A DNA stretch of 64,000 nucleotides from JBJMQS01 sp045802605 (GTDB taxonomy: Bacteria > Planctomycetota > Planctomycetia > Gemmatales > Gemmataceae), in the NCBI GenBank assembly GCA_045802605.1, contig JBJMQS010000028.1:30317-94316 (forward strand), in the 5' to 3' direction. A model generated the notes under the pieces. The model made no database searches. It was given only the letters and a program-made list of their open reading frames with translations, and had not been told where the DNA came from. Shown here piece after piece: positions 37,113 to 46,897 of the stretch. The stretch's first letter is position 1. Each line of letters starts with the position of its first letter. Position numbers and translations under genes: made by a program.

Positions 37113-38057
37113 ATGGAAAAGGAAAGAGCCGCAAAGGCCGCCTCGCCGCCAGACTCGGGTGGGCGAGCGGATCAACTCGACCAATTCAAGGAGCACCTCT
37201 CCGAGCCGCGCCTCCGGATCAGGCTGGATGACTGGGTGACCGCGAGCGTACGCTCTGCGCTTCGGCGAACGGCGGACGATCAGTTCCCGCTCGACGCGCG
37301 AATCGCGAACGGGCAAGACGTGGCCGATCGGTTGAAGGCATATGAGGAGGCGGTCCGCCCCCTTCAGGAGGAAGCCATCCTGCTTGGGAGGTGGGCTAAC
37401 CCCGAGCAGTGTGCGACGCTTTGCAACATGATTGCCCGCATGTCGGACAACCTCGGCAAGCCGCAGGGTGGAAACATGCTGTGTCTCGCATTGCGGTGGT
37501 ATCCGATTTCTGTGCTGGCCCATTCCGCAAGTGTCGCCGCGTTGTCGGTCGAAAACTACGCGGCGTTCGCCGCGGTTCACGCAGCGAAGGTCGATGCGAG
37601 AACACGCCGGATCGGCAGCACGGCGGTCCCAGTCCTTGTGCCAGTGGTGGAGTCGATGCTGGAACTCGCTGAGGCGAGTGTTTGGAGGTCGTTGCGCCGT
37701 TATGAAGGGCACAGCGCGGCCGAGAGCGAGTACCGATTTGACACACTACGGCCGGTGCTGGATGACGTGCTTTTCCTAGGTAACAGCTACGAGCGCCTTT
37801 TCGACCGTTACGAGGTCCTGCGCACATGGATGTACGCAGACGCCGCCGAGGCCGAGTGGGCGCCGGTCGGGCGCTACCTGGAGAAGTACCGCGGCGGCCG
37901 CGGCAACCCGTACACGGACTTGCGCACGGAGACTGATGCGCAGCGCGACCAGTGGGGTCCGGTCCGTGCTGGCCTATTCGGCGGTTCCTACGCGCGCTTT
38001 GAGGAGTCTGCAGAGAAGATCGAGAAGAACTTCTTGGATCGGCTGAGCGGCTATTAG
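37113..38057 (+). CDS. Hypothetical helical protein
   Basis: 314 residues, mostly helical, no transmembrane segment or known motif. A conserved-looking stretch near 205-240 (VLFLGNSYERLFDRYEVLRTWMYAD) resembles a segment I associate with C-terminal modules of some defence-type proteins, but I cannot name the family. It follows the small winged-helix-like gene by 78 bases on the same strand. Confidence 0.6.
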   Translation: MEKERAAKAASPPDSGGRADQLDQFKEHLSEPRLRIRLDDWVTASVRSALRRTADDQFPLDARIANGQDVADRLKAYEEAVRPLQEEAILLGRWANPEQCATLCNMIARMSDNLGKPQGGNMLCLALRWYPISVLAHSASVAALSVENYAAFAAVHAAKVDARTRRIGSTAVPVLVPVVESMLELAEASVWRSLRRYEGHSAAESEYRFDTLRPVLDDVLFLGNSYERLFDRYEVLRTWMYADAAEAEWAPVGRYLEKYRGGRGNPYTDLRTETDAQRDQWGPVRAGLFGGSYARFEESAEKIEKNFLDRLSGY

Positions 38058-38123
38058 TCGTTACCGCTATAGCAGTCATGTTGAAACAGTCCAACCAAGT
38101 TGGAGTCCTTGACGGGAATAAAG

Positions 38124-38384
38124 ATGGCAAAATCAAGAAGCGACCCAGCCGAGTAGGGTGATTTAGAGGACGAGGTCAAGAAGATCAATCGGCGTATCGA
38201 CAACGCGTTAAAAGACCTTGTTCGGGACAACGCCACGTTTAATCGCGGGCTTGCGGCCGTGCGAAACGAAGTTGAAAAACTCAAGGCTGGGCTCGCTAAG
38301 TTGCGGGATGCTATTGGTGAGGTCGCCGGCTTCGCCAACGAGCTGGACGATCGACTCGAACAATTGGAAGACGGCGGCCAGTAA
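38124..38384 (+). pseudogene. Coiled-coil small protein interrupted by an in-frame TAG
   Basis: An 87-codon frame starting ATG at 38124 encodes a heptad-rich product (EDEVKKINRRIDNALKDLV, LAAVRNEVEKLKAGLAKLRD, FANELDDRLEQLEDG). Codon 11 is TAG, and no good internal start follows it. The rest of the frame is clean, so the stop is recent, a sequencing error, or recoded. Without the stop it would be a small cytosolic coiled-coil protein. Confidence 0.5.
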
Positions 38385-38436
38385 ATCGTTGCCGGGCGAC
38401 AAACACTAGACTGCACCTTGCCACGAATCGGGAGGG

Positions 38437-38700
38437 ATGAGCATGAATCTGGATGAGATAATCCCGGTTAAAGCATTCGAGGCCCACGTAGTCATCGTTG
38501 GGGACGAACATTTCGAATCGCTTCTGGATTTCCTTCGAAGCCGTGGATTGACTGCCACATTTACAAAGAACGTGAAACCCGAAGATGGCCCGTTGCATGA
38601 GATCATCGTGAGCAAGGAAACAGCCTTAGACGACTTTGTCTCTCTCGTCAATGAATGGAAGGATGGATGGATGGAAAGCTCGTGCATGAAGCGCGGTTGA
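38437..38700 (+). CDS. Small hypothetical protein
   Basis: 87 residues; GGGAGGG precedes the ATG pair at 38437/38443. Alternating strand/helix pattern (AHVVIVGDEHFESLLDFLRSRGLTATFTKN, HEIIVSKETALDDFVSLVNEW) suggests a small ferredoxin-like alpha/beta fold. Function unknown. Confidence 0.55.
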   Translation: MSMNLDEIIPVKAFEAHVVIVGDEHFESLLDFLRSRGLTATFTKNVKPEDGPLHEIIVSKETALDDFVSLVNEWKDGWMESSCMKRG

Positions 38701-39425
38701 ACGCATCCGACAAGCAGAACGCCTAGTCTTTCTTGGATTCGGATACGGCGCCGAGAACCTGACGAAACTGCTGCGGAGCGCGCGAGGCTTTTCCGGAGGG
38801 TTATGGGAACATCGTTCGGATTATCGGCTGCCGAGTGCGGATGGCACGGCGCGCCGGATCGCCGCCGACCTCGACGTCTCCCCCGACTCAATCGAAATCG
38901 GGCGGGCATCGGGAGCTTGGGTGCTACGAGTGGGTGGCTGCGCGAGTGTTTCGAATTCGCGAAATCCCGGCTACTCGAACCCAACGAGACTCGAACAGGC
39001 TGCGGCCCGATCTGATCCAAAACGCGCCCGATCCGTGAACGTCACTCATTTCAGTCGCTGTTTGTGGCTGCGGTAGGGGCTAAAGCGGAATTCAGGCTCA
39101 GCTGTTACTCACCTTGTGTTTAACTGATGATCGCTATCGCTAAATTGTCAATCATCGCCACCCACAATTGCGGCGTAAACCCGGCGGGCCAAAGGGCCGA
39201 GTTACGACCGAATTCTCGACAAGCTAAAGGGTGGCACGCTAAACTCGCGAGGCCGCCTTTTGCAGCCTCGCGTCTTTGCGAAAAGCGCAGAAGATGGGAC
39301 GGCGATTGTTGCCGCCAGCGTTCACTCGTCTAGGATTGTCATTGTGACTGAAAACCGATGCGTGTTCGGAGCCGATCGAAGTAGCCACCGGGCATTTCTC
39401 TCCGGCTCACTTCAAGGGAGTTAAA
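38701..39425. other. Intergenic, no gene; one hairpin
   Basis: No supported gene. A GCGAGGC/GCCTCGC hairpin near 39,239-39,263 may be terminator-like. Two GTTCGAG-type words near 38,970-38,990 on the minus strand recall a tRNA T-arm but do not fold into a tRNA. Confidence 0.4.
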
Positions 39426-41189
39426 ATGGTACGCTCCATGTTTCGGGCAGTCGCGCTGTTGTCCTTAACCATCTGCGTGCCGGCCAAGACGGGCCACACC
39501 GCGCCGCCACTTGTTAACGAACCCATCACGACCAAGCCGAGGTCAAAGGATGCCAAGCCTAAGGTGCCGCACGATTTCAAATGGCAGATCGATGAAACGT
39601 GGGACAACAAGAACCGTTTACGTAATCTCTTGCAATCTCAGAACGAGGCGTCAGAACTATTCCGCCGTAACGCCTGGGGTATGGCTTCTGGCTGGACTTT
39701 TCCCGCTCCAGCCCAATGGCAGCCGGTCAACACGTTGGGCCACGGATTTGACCTGCGGAACTGCCCTAACATGGGGAAGACGACGGACTCCATCTTCACA
39801 GGGTTCGATGTCACAGCAGTTCCGACGTTTACCGCGCAGACCGTGGTGGAGTATTTGAAGAATGATCATGACGCTCAAACATTCGTGAGCAACAGCACTG
39901 GAATCGGTCTCGGGTTTGCCATTGAAGATTTCTCAATTGGTCTGAATTTTAAATCCGACAACATGAAACAAATCTCGGAATCAGATACTCGCGCCTATTA
40001 CGTCGTGAGCTATTCGGACGGCGAAAACCGGGAGGTTAAAGATGGTTCAAGGGTGAGCGACTTCGCGCGCTTTGATTGGGCCCGCAATCGTCTGGACTTT
40101 TTCGCACGGTATGGGACTCACTATATCTCCTCAATTCATACCGGCGCTCACTACAAAGTTATCTACACGATTGAAGGAACTAGCCGGGCCGTCGTTGACC
40201 AGTTTGGCACTGACTCAGGGCTCAGTTTAGGCTACGCGGGCTTTAATGCTGACCTGAGCCAAAAAGTTAAGAACGCGCTGAAGACGTTCGACAAATCGAT
40301 CCGCATCAGTTCACGGGTCACTGCGTATGGGGTCGCGGGACTTGGTGAGCCGAGTTCGATCGCCCTCGATTACGGAGAAGTCACGAAGGCCGCAGAGCGT
40401 TACATCAAGGCGGCGAAGACGGAGCGGAGCGGGCTATTCGTCTATTCGTTTGAAATAGCACCGTACGCAAACCTATTTGGTCTTCAGTTGCCGATGACTG
40501 CCGACTATTCTCTCGCGTCCGCTGCCACTGGACTTAAAGAGATGGCTGCGATTGAGAGCGATATCATCTATATCCTGCGATATAAGGATTACTTTCAAAG
40601 TGCCGGCACTGGCACTCCCTTCTCCAATGCCACGCTAGATAAACTCATTTTCTATCGCAGAAATCTCGCCAACGCTCTGAGCAATCTCTTGGTTTACGCC
40701 TCGGAGAATTCTCTGGACGATCTCGAAAACGCAACGCGTGCGTGGAGGCTCTTTGCGGGCGGCGAAATCAAGAACGGGTGGCCTACGATTCTGCCCGGAA
40801 TGGAAATCAAATACTCCGTTGATATGAACACCGGGCTCGTGACCGCCACGCTCAGAGGTCCAAAGGGTAGCGGGTCATCGCTTCAGAAGGTCAGGCGGTG
40901 GATGACGACCTACAACGCGACCACGCCAGATGGCACGGGGCTTCCGACGGAAGTCACGGTCCTAGTGATAAGCGTAAACCCACAAGGGAATTTGGTTGAA
41001 TACACCTTGGAACCGGTTAAAGCTATCGCAGACGTCGCAACTCCAGGTACTAATCCCCCCGTACCGCCCACAACGACGTGGCTACAGGTAACGGATCAAG
41101 CTGGCTATGTGTTCGAACGCGTATTGGCGACTCGTTATGGCGGCTTGGTGACGGGTCCGACATCGTTCGAAACTATGATCCGCAAATAG
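39426..41189 (+). CDS. Secreted MACPF-domain (perforin-like) protein
   Basis: 587 residues with a signal peptide (basic start, hydrophobic AVALLSLTICVPA, cut near residue 28). The MACPF signature is at ~229-242: FFARYGTHYISSIHTG, the Y-G-T-H-Y motif of perforin/complement-type pore formers, followed by strand-rich sequence and two helical clusters consistent with transmembrane hairpins. The second half (residues ~400-587) holds a helical part and a beta-sandwich-like C-terminus that could bind a target. Bacterial MACPF proteins range from toxins to adhesion factors. Likely secreted; target unknown. Confidence 0.8.
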   Translation: MVRSMFRAVALLSLTICVPAKTGHTAPPLVNEPITTKPRSKDAKPKVPHDFKWQIDETWDNKNRLRNLLQSQNEASELFRRNAWGMASGWTFPAPAQWQPVNTLGHGFDLRNCPNMGKTTDSIFTGFDVTAVPTFTAQTVVEYLKNDHDAQTFVSNSTGIGLGFAIEDFSIGLNFKSDNMKQISESDTRAYYVVSYSDGENREVKDGSRVSDFARFDWARNRLDFFARYGTHYISSIHTGAHYKVIYTIEGTSRAVVDQFGTDSGLSLGYAGFNADLSQKVKNALKTFDKSIRISSRVTAYGVAGLGEPSSIALDYGEVTKAAERYIKAAKTERSGLFVYSFEIAPYANLFGLQLPMTADYSLASAATGLKEMAAIESDIIYILRYKDYFQSAGTGTPFSNATLDKLIFYRRNLANALSNLLVYASENSLDDLENATRAWRLFAGGEIKNGWPTILPGMEIKYSVDMNTGLVTATLRGPKGSGSSLQKVRRWMTTYNATTPDGTGLPTEVTVLVISVNPQGNLVEYTLEPVKAIADVATPGTNPPVPPTTTWLQVTDQAGYVFERVLATRYGGLVTGPTSFETMIRK

Positions 41190-41431
41190 GATTCACGGAA
41201 AACGTGAGTCCGACGTCGTTCCCCAGATCGCAGATCAAATATCCGCGACTGCAGCGTAAATCTGGCCGAGCCAAAGCGACCAGTTACGAACTAGATCCTC
41301 GAAAACATGGTCGAATGGCATGTGTCTCTTTCGAAACCCCAATTGCAGACGTGTTCGATTCATGCAATGAAACGACCGAGCATACGCGGCGCGACTTGGG
41401 CTCGTGCCTAGCGGCGGTTGCGAAAGGCACC

Positions 41432-42034
41432 TTATATCGCCGCGGGTACCGCCACCGAGAGTGGCAGGTGTCTTTCCTGTTCGCGCAAATACGATTTTAT
41501 TTCCGAGATTTCGCCGATGAATAGCGCTTCAAGGCGACGGTGATCGTTCGTGTCCAGGTCGGCGCTTGCACATGGCGAAAGAAGGACGACTTGATATTGC
41601 GTTCCGGCTTCCTGCAAACGCGTAAGCGCCGGCTCAATTCCGACAGTGACGTCGACATCAAAACCCAATTCCCTTAATTCTGACACCAGCTCGTTAGATT
41701 CGCGCTCGCTCGCTGAAACCAAAAGGACATTGTTGATATCGTCTATTGGGGATGCGGTAACAAAGTCCGTTGCCACCACGCTGTAGCAGCGATCGATGAT
41801 GTCCCCGAACCCGAGTTCGATATCAGGAAAATCCTCGATGCGGAGTAGCGATACAGGACGTCCAAGCACAAATTCCAAGATATGCTCTTTTTCAGCGAGT
41901 TTTTCGGGCGACATCCTGCGGCCATGAACAAGTTGAAGCCGATCGGCGTCAACGCCCATCGGCAAGATAAAAAACTCGCGCGCGACTTCAGGACTGATTT
42001 CCGAGCGTACTTCGGAAGGTGGCTGCCATTCCAT
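41432..42034 (-). CDS. GspE N-terminal-like plus receiver-like protein
   Basis: 200 residues from ATG 42034, which begins just after the upstream gene ends. Residues ~5-90 (ISPEVAREFFILPMGVDADRLQLV...LEFVLGRPVSLLR...IIDRCYSVV) resemble the MshEN/GspE-N domain, a small ligand-binding module known to bind c-di-GMP in some ATPases. Residues ~100-160 (NVLLVSASERESNELVSELRELGFDVDV...YQVVLLSPC) look like a degenerate response-regulator receiver lacking the standard acidic phosphorylation pocket. No ATPase domain is fused. Suggests a stand-alone sensing adaptor; the domain calls are by pattern only. Confidence 0.5.
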   Translation of the reverse strand: MEWQPPSEVRSEISPEVAREFFILPMGVDADRLQLVHGRRMSPEKLAEKEHILEFVLGRPVSLLRIEDFPDIELGFGDIIDRCYSVVATDFVTASPIDDINNVLLVSASERESNELVSELRELGFDVDVTVGIEPALTRLQEAGTQYQVVLLSPCASADLDTNDHRRLEALFIGEISEIKSYLREQERHLPLSVAVPAAI

Positions 42035-42044
42035 GACCAATACC

Positions 42045-42812
42045 TCAGCAGGGGCACATAGATTGAAAGAAAGGTGCCGACCGTCGGCAATTGTTTCCGG
42101 ACTCGAGGGAGGCCAATGCCCGTTTGACACGGGAGACATCTCGGGCCGTGGTGCGACTGTCGCCAAGAGCCCGCGACCCGTTCAGAAAGCCACGAAAAAT
42201 GTCTATGTGGCACTCAATGGGCACATATGCCGTCCTGGCATGAGGATCATTGGCTAAAAGCGCGTCAAAATAAGCTTGATGCCGGGATTCGATGTCTCGA
42301 TCATCGGACCGATGCAGCGGCACCTTTCGCCTCAGGCAGTGCGCCACCTCTTCGAACACGATGGCTGGAGTGTCCTGACCTTCCGGCGTTAAGTAGAGGA
42401 CACAGACGCCGTCTGTTCTTTTGACCATACCGCGTATCGGTCGAAACCTTGCAGGGAGCATGCCCTTCAAAAACCCAAAGAAACCTTTGGCAGTGGTTCG
42501 GCACCGCCAGAGCTGTCGGTGTATGCGAATTTCGTTTACTTCCAGGGGCGCGTCCAGTAAATCCAGTGACCGCCGCACGTCCTCGACGGCGTCACGGAAC
42601 CAATGCAAGCGCGGATTATGGAGGTCGGCGGGTACATGCGATCGGTCAAGCAGTCGGCCTCCATACAAATGATACCCAGCCTGAATGTCTGTGCATAGCC
42701 GATGCCGTCCTAGCCGATTTATGATCATGGTATGGAGGCTTTGATTCAGACCTTTCTGAATTGTCCGTGCATGCGAATCAAGCATTACAACCGAGCCAAG
42801 CCACGCTGTCAA
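42045..42812 (-). CDS. Hypothetical protein with an EExxH motif
   Basis: 255 residues, arginine- and histidine-rich, no signal peptide. Near residue 160 the sequence VFEEVAHCLRR resembles a zincin HExxH helix, but the first histidine is replaced by glutamate, so metal binding is doubtful. Upstream of the GspE-N-like gene by 10 bases on the same strand, hence probably co-transcribed. No family recognised. Confidence 0.5.
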   Translation of the reverse strand: MTAWLGSVVMLDSHARTIQKGLNQSLHTMIINRLGRHRLCTDIQAGYHLYGGRLLDRSHVPADLHNPRLHWFRDAVEDVRRSLDLLDAPLEVNEIRIHRQLWRCRTTAKGFFGFLKGMLPARFRPIRGMVKRTDGVCVLYLTPEGQDTPAIVFEEVAHCLRRKVPLHRSDDRDIESRHQAYFDALLANDPHARTAYVPIECHIDIFRGFLNGSRALGDSRTTARDVSRVKRALASLESGNNCRRSAPFFQSMCPC

Positions 42813-43123
42813 CCATCCGCAACGTTTTGTACCGTTTTACTGAATCGCCTGGTTGAGCCGCCATAGAATTGCGTCAGATTCCGGGATAATCAATGATGTT
42901 GGCCGGTTACTTGACTATGACCGGCTAACAGGCGCAAAGTCTGAACATGTGTTCACCAACCCACACCCGTGAGAATCAACGCGGAGGCGACCACGAAAGA
43001 TATAGTGAGGAACCTCGATATGATCCTCACAAGGTAGTAGGCAAGAGAGAGGAGCCGACTTCGAAATACCGCCTACTTGCCGCACACCTGCTTAGCTCCG
43101 CACAGGACTCGATTGGGTGTCGA

Positions 43124-43453
43124 ATGGACGAGCAAACTGCGGATAGCGCGCAACAAGTTAGCTCGCCCGGAGCGAGGTTGGATTGGGACTCGTTTTCGCG
43201 CGACGTTGCTCGACAATTCCGTTTCCTGCCGGTGCACATGGAAGACGGCCTCGTACTCTTATTTGAGAGCAAGCCATCAGCAATCGAATTGGAGAACCTG
43301 GAGTTCTGCTGCCCCAACAGGATATTTCGGCTCTCCGGTGTAAATGAACTGCCGGAACTTCGCCGGACACTGTCGTCGCGATTGAACGAATTGCTACTTC
43401 CCCCCGATGGAGTCATCGGCGGATGCGGGTGCAAAAATAAACGAGATCAATGA
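43124..43453 (+). CDS. Small GspE N-terminal-like protein
   Basis: 109 residues from ATG 43124; the frame opens earlier but with poor sequence. Residues ~20-90 (WDSFSRDVARQFRFLPVHMEDGLVLLFE...LENLEFCCPNRIFRL...LRRTLSSRLNELL) share the layout of the GspE-N-like domain in the 41432-42034 product. The C-terminus has a GGCGCKNK cysteine pair. The gene is divergent from the 42045-42812 gene. Function unknown; likely part of the same small system. Confidence 0.45.
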   Translation: MDEQTADSAQQVSSPGARLDWDSFSRDVARQFRFLPVHMEDGLVLLFESKPSAIELENLEFCCPNRIFRLSGVNELPELRRTLSSRLNELLLPPDGVIGGCGCKNKRDQ

Positions 43454-43619
43454 ACGTTGCCGGTGCCAGGTTGAATAATCCAGCCCATATCGTCACTTAT
43501 TCAATCTAAAACGCAAACAATTGACCGCCGGAATCTCTCGTATGCGAATGATATTAGCGATCTTTAAGGCAGCCTAATGACCGATAACTAGAAAACACAG
43601 GGCGTGGACGCTCCATACA

Positions 43620-46535
43620 CTAGCGACTCGACGCTCTCGCGTTCGCACGCAATTCCGACAGAAGTGCCAGCCGTCTTCGGTATCCAATCCTATGCACAAG
43701 CCGCGCCACCTTTTGAAGATACTTTCGCGCTTCTGCCCGTCTTCTCAGCTGAAGAGAAATCCGCGCCGACATCAATAAGCAATCAACTTCATGTCGATGC
43801 ATGCCTGTCTCCCCGGTCAAATCAAACGTTGCGCGACATTGCTCTGCTGCCTCCTTTGGTTTTCCAATCGCGAAGTAATATGCGGACATCCCTAATAACG
43901 CACGCGGCAGATAATCGAGGACGGCCGACTTTTCCAGGAACTCAATCGAGCGTCGCAAATGATCCTCAATGGTATCTGCCGATTGGACCTCTCCGCCACG
44001 TCGAGATTGAAGCATACCCAGGCCTAAGCTCAAATGGCTAAGGCCAATGTCAAAAAGCACCCGATCACTTTCTGCGATCTTCAACGCGTAAGTAGCCCGA
44101 CGTTTGACATCTTCATATCGCCCTTCGTCTAAAAGAAGGTCGCAAAACCAGAAGCCGCAGTACGCATAGAGAGAGGGTCGCGTCGGGTCGCTTTGCGCCT
44201 GAAGATTCTCGGCCTCCTGAAACAACTTTCGCGACGCCTGCGTTCGTCCGCGTTGTGACAGAACATCAGCCACTCTCGCGGTCTCAACAACGCGCTGGAT
44301 GTTCTCTCGACACCGATCGGCGAACTGAAGACCCATCCGAGCGTATTTGAGTGCCAAATCAAATCTCCCGACTGATAGATAGAGGCCACTAAGGTTGCCT
44401 GCCCGCATTGATGCAGCGTCGTAGTGTGGTGTGGGTCGTTTACTTTTTTGCGCGAGTTCGCGCGCTATGGCGATACTCCGTCGCAAAGGCAGAATTGCAT
44501 CTTCCAATCTCCCGAGGACGCGCAAGTCGTATCCGATGTCGTGGAGCACTCTGCCCTGATCGGACCGGACAAGGTTCGGAACGGGTGCGTCCCACGGGTC
44601 CTTCAAAAAGTGCGACAGCACAGTCAGTTCTGCGCCGATCGCGCCTAAAACTTTCGCGTTAAAAGCTGCCGGACCCGGCTGATCGCCGTGTTGGATGCGC
44701 CGACGGTAGACCTCATTAAACGCGTGGCGGTATTTTCCGGCATTGCAACCGTGATGCACGGCCGCGTAAAGTGAGCCCATCTCCGAAATCGTCGCTGGGT
44801 ACTCGGGTGCCGCATGTTGATAGTGCTCGTAAAGACGGGCATGGCCCGCTACCCAGGCTTTGGGGAATCGTCGCCGAAGCAATTCGCCGTAGAATCCGCG
44901 CACCAACGGATGACAATCGAAGATGGCTGGGCGCTTCGGATCACGGGGATAGAGTAGTCTCGCCTTGCGCAAATCTGTCAAAACGTCGTCCCGCTCAGCC
45001 CGATCGAGGCGAATCAGATCGGAAGTCAGGTGTGGGATCGCCGGCCGCTTCAGGAGTGCCTTAATGGCTCGCTCGTCGGCGGGGCGGTCGAATAAGCCGA
45101 GCAGGCGGAGCATCGCGGACATCGATGGTCGGTCTCCGAACCATTGTTCATAAGCCTCAATGACCTTGTGAGCATGGCCGCGGAGCCGCCGATCGGCAGC
45201 CGGTAGACTCACTTGGTTTCGAAGGGTCAGGTCGCCATCCCATCGGTCGCGCAAGTATGTGGCGAGCAGTGTCAACGCCAAACAGTCGCCACCGAATTCG
45301 CGGCAGGTTTCCCGTAGCTCTGACAGCCGACGACGAACTCCATTAGAGAGCAAAAGGCTAGCTCCTGCCTCTGGGGTCAGAGGTCCTAAATCGATTTGCG
45401 CCACAGTTTGCCGGCTTTCGAGAAGCTCAGGGATTCCATAGCGGGTCGTCACGACGCAGAGTCCGGGATTGGCCATGGCTAGATTGAGCAACAAGAGACG
45501 AAGAGCCGCGTCGCGCAGTTCCCCGCCCTTTGGTCCCGGCGGATATTGCAGCGGTTCAATTCCGTCCAACACGAACAACGTGCGTTGTCGTTTGATAATC
45601 GCCGCCAGGCGCAGTGACTTGTCTCGCGGGCCCCCTCGGTCCGGTTCTGGATCGCCGAACCACCGAAGCGCCTGCGCAACGATCTCATCTGCTGAGTCGA
45701 TGAGTTGAGGCGTCTCTTGGCGGTAAAAAGAGTCTCCGTAAACCAGCTCCGCCCCACCAAAGGCGGCGCCAAGCGTCCGCAGCCACTCCTTTATTAAAGC
45801 TGTCTTTCCAGCGCCGGCTGGGGCCACCACACACAACACGTTCGGCTGGCCTGCCTTCCAGGCGCGATGGAGTTCGCTAAGCTCTTCCTCGCGACCAATG
45901 AGTTCACTCTCGCCGGTATGAGGGAGATTTAAGGATGCGCGAGGCAACGCACGGCTTGGAGGAACTCTCGCGACTTGGAACCCTAGATGGTCGCCGGTCT
46001 CGCCGGCCGTAATATTCATTCCTTCCAAGGCAACCGGCCAATTTTGACTCAACAGACTTGCAAGCACTGACAGTTGCTCAACCCTTTGCGAGATATCTTC
46101 GTCATCCCAAAAGACCGCGATTTCGTTCGCCGCGAGGTATCGGTCGTCCAAATGGATAAGGGCAAGTCCGCTACGCATACTTCTAATCACGCAGGCCTTG
46201 ATAAAGGCGCTGCCTTCGATCGATGCGTCACCAAACAACTGGTTGTGCCAGGTCTGGAACTTATCGAGGCTCTCGAAAAGAGTAAATGCGGGGCTGCCAC
46301 GCGGCCCGGCCAATCCCGCGGACAGGGAATAGTTCTGGCCCCGTACTTCGCTGGCCCTCGCCACCACCGCTAGCACACCAAATGCAAGGAGGGCGCGACC
46401 AGCTCTTGTGCCGCCCACTCGAATCGTCACGTCGTCTCGACCCTCGAACCGAAACAAAGTCCTCACCAAACTTGGTCGCTTTGGGCCACGAAACCAAATT
46501 GACAGATTGCGCGCGGCTCGCCCATGGTGCGCCAT
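43620..46535 (-). CDS. STAND NTPase with TPR repeats
   Basis: 971 residues. Residues 1-~190 are an uncharacterised N-terminal domain with a hydrophobic stretch near 45-62 (ALLAFGVLAVVA) that may be a membrane anchor. The NB-ARC-like core starts with the lead-in ELIGREEELSEL, Walker A APAGAGKTALI near 238-248, Walker B LFVLDGIEPL near 318, and a TTRYGI sensor; a winged-helix segment follows (~480-560). From ~640 the sequence is helical TPR-like repeats (GNLSGLYLSVGRFDLALKYARMGL and similar) that would sense a ligand. This is the plan of Avs-type immune NTPases, but the effector domain is not a known nuclease or TIR. Confidence 0.8.
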   Translation of the reverse strand: MAHHGRAARNLSIWFRGPKRPSLVRTLFRFEGRDDVTIRVGGTRAGRALLAFGVLAVVARASEVRGQNYSLSAGLAGPRGSPAFTLFESLDKFQTWHNQLFGDASIEGSAFIKACVIRSMRSGLALIHLDDRYLAANEIAVFWDDEDISQRVEQLSVLASLLSQNWPVALEGMNITAGETGDHLGFQVARVPPSRALPRASLNLPHTGESELIGREEELSELHRAWKAGQPNVLCVVAPAGAGKTALIKEWLRTLGAAFGGAELVYGDSFYRQETPQLIDSADEIVAQALRWFGDPEPDRGGPRDKSLRLAAIIKRQRTLFVLDGIEPLQYPPGPKGGELRDAALRLLLLNLAMANPGLCVVTTRYGIPELLESRQTVAQIDLGPLTPEAGASLLLSNGVRRRLSELRETCREFGGDCLALTLLATYLRDRWDGDLTLRNQVSLPAADRRLRGHAHKVIEAYEQWFGDRPSMSAMLRLLGLFDRPADERAIKALLKRPAIPHLTSDLIRLDRAERDDVLTDLRKARLLYPRDPKRPAIFDCHPLVRGFYGELLRRRFPKAWVAGHARLYEHYQHAAPEYPATISEMGSLYAAVHHGCNAGKYRHAFNEVYRRRIQHGDQPGPAAFNAKVLGAIGAELTVLSHFLKDPWDAPVPNLVRSDQGRVLHDIGYDLRVLGRLEDAILPLRRSIAIARELAQKSKRPTPHYDAASMRAGNLSGLYLSVGRFDLALKYARMGLQFADRCRENIQRVVETARVADVLSQRGRTQASRKLFQEAENLQAQSDPTRPSLYAYCGFWFCDLLLDEGRYEDVKRRATYALKIAESDRVLFDIGLSHLSLGLGMLQSRRGGEVQSADTIEDHLRRSIEFLEKSAVLDYLPRALLGMSAYYFAIGKPKEAAEQCRATFDLTGETGMHRHEVDCLLMSARISLQLRRRAEARKYLQKVARLVHRIGYRRRLALLSELRANARASSR

Positions 46536-46714
46536 CTTCCCAGCCCTTCCCGCGAGAATTCAGAAAGAAGGGAACGCATCCGGAAGCGTCCCGGAAACGC
46601 CACTGATTCTACCAGGAAACCGCGTGGTTTCCTGCTCCTTGCCACCTCTTTAAGTCACGTACATCGCCGCTCGGACGTGTCCGCTAGTCGGACAGTTGCC
46701 ATGGAGAACGTGTC

Positions 46715-46840
46715 ATGACGCATGAGCAGTTGGAATTCGCTTGGTATGTGTATGCCGACGATGGCAATCCAAATCACAACGACGCCGAGCAGCCGCCGTC
46801 CAGGCAGGAACAACAGCCACCGGCTGGTGCCCACGATTGA
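46715..46840 (+). CDS. Tiny proline/glutamine-rich protein
   Basis: 41 residues from ATG 46715 with GGAGAA upstream. Starts MTHEQLEFAWYVYADDGN and ends in a PPSRQEQQPPAG tail. No family recognised. It is the first gene of the element 2 operon, 57 bases before the four-helix membrane gene. Confidence 0.45.
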   Translation: MTHEQLEFAWYVYADDGNPNHNDAEQPPSRQEQQPPAGAHD

Positions 46841-46897
46841 GTTCCAAATGCGGCGACGGTCGCCGCACGTACGTCACCTATTTTTTGGAGGATCGTG

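Noticed and set aside
38960..39000. tRNA-like T-arm words on the minus strand
   Set aside because: No acceptor, anticodon or D-arm can be paired; too weak for an att relic or tRNA.
41078..41524. Plus-strand 148-codon frame at the end of the MACPF gene
   Set aside because: Overlaps the MACPF C-terminus in another frame and the opposing GspE-N-like gene; no family resemblance.
42045..42812. Zinc metalloprotease call for the EEVAH motif
   Set aside because: The essential first histidine is missing, so protease function is not supported.
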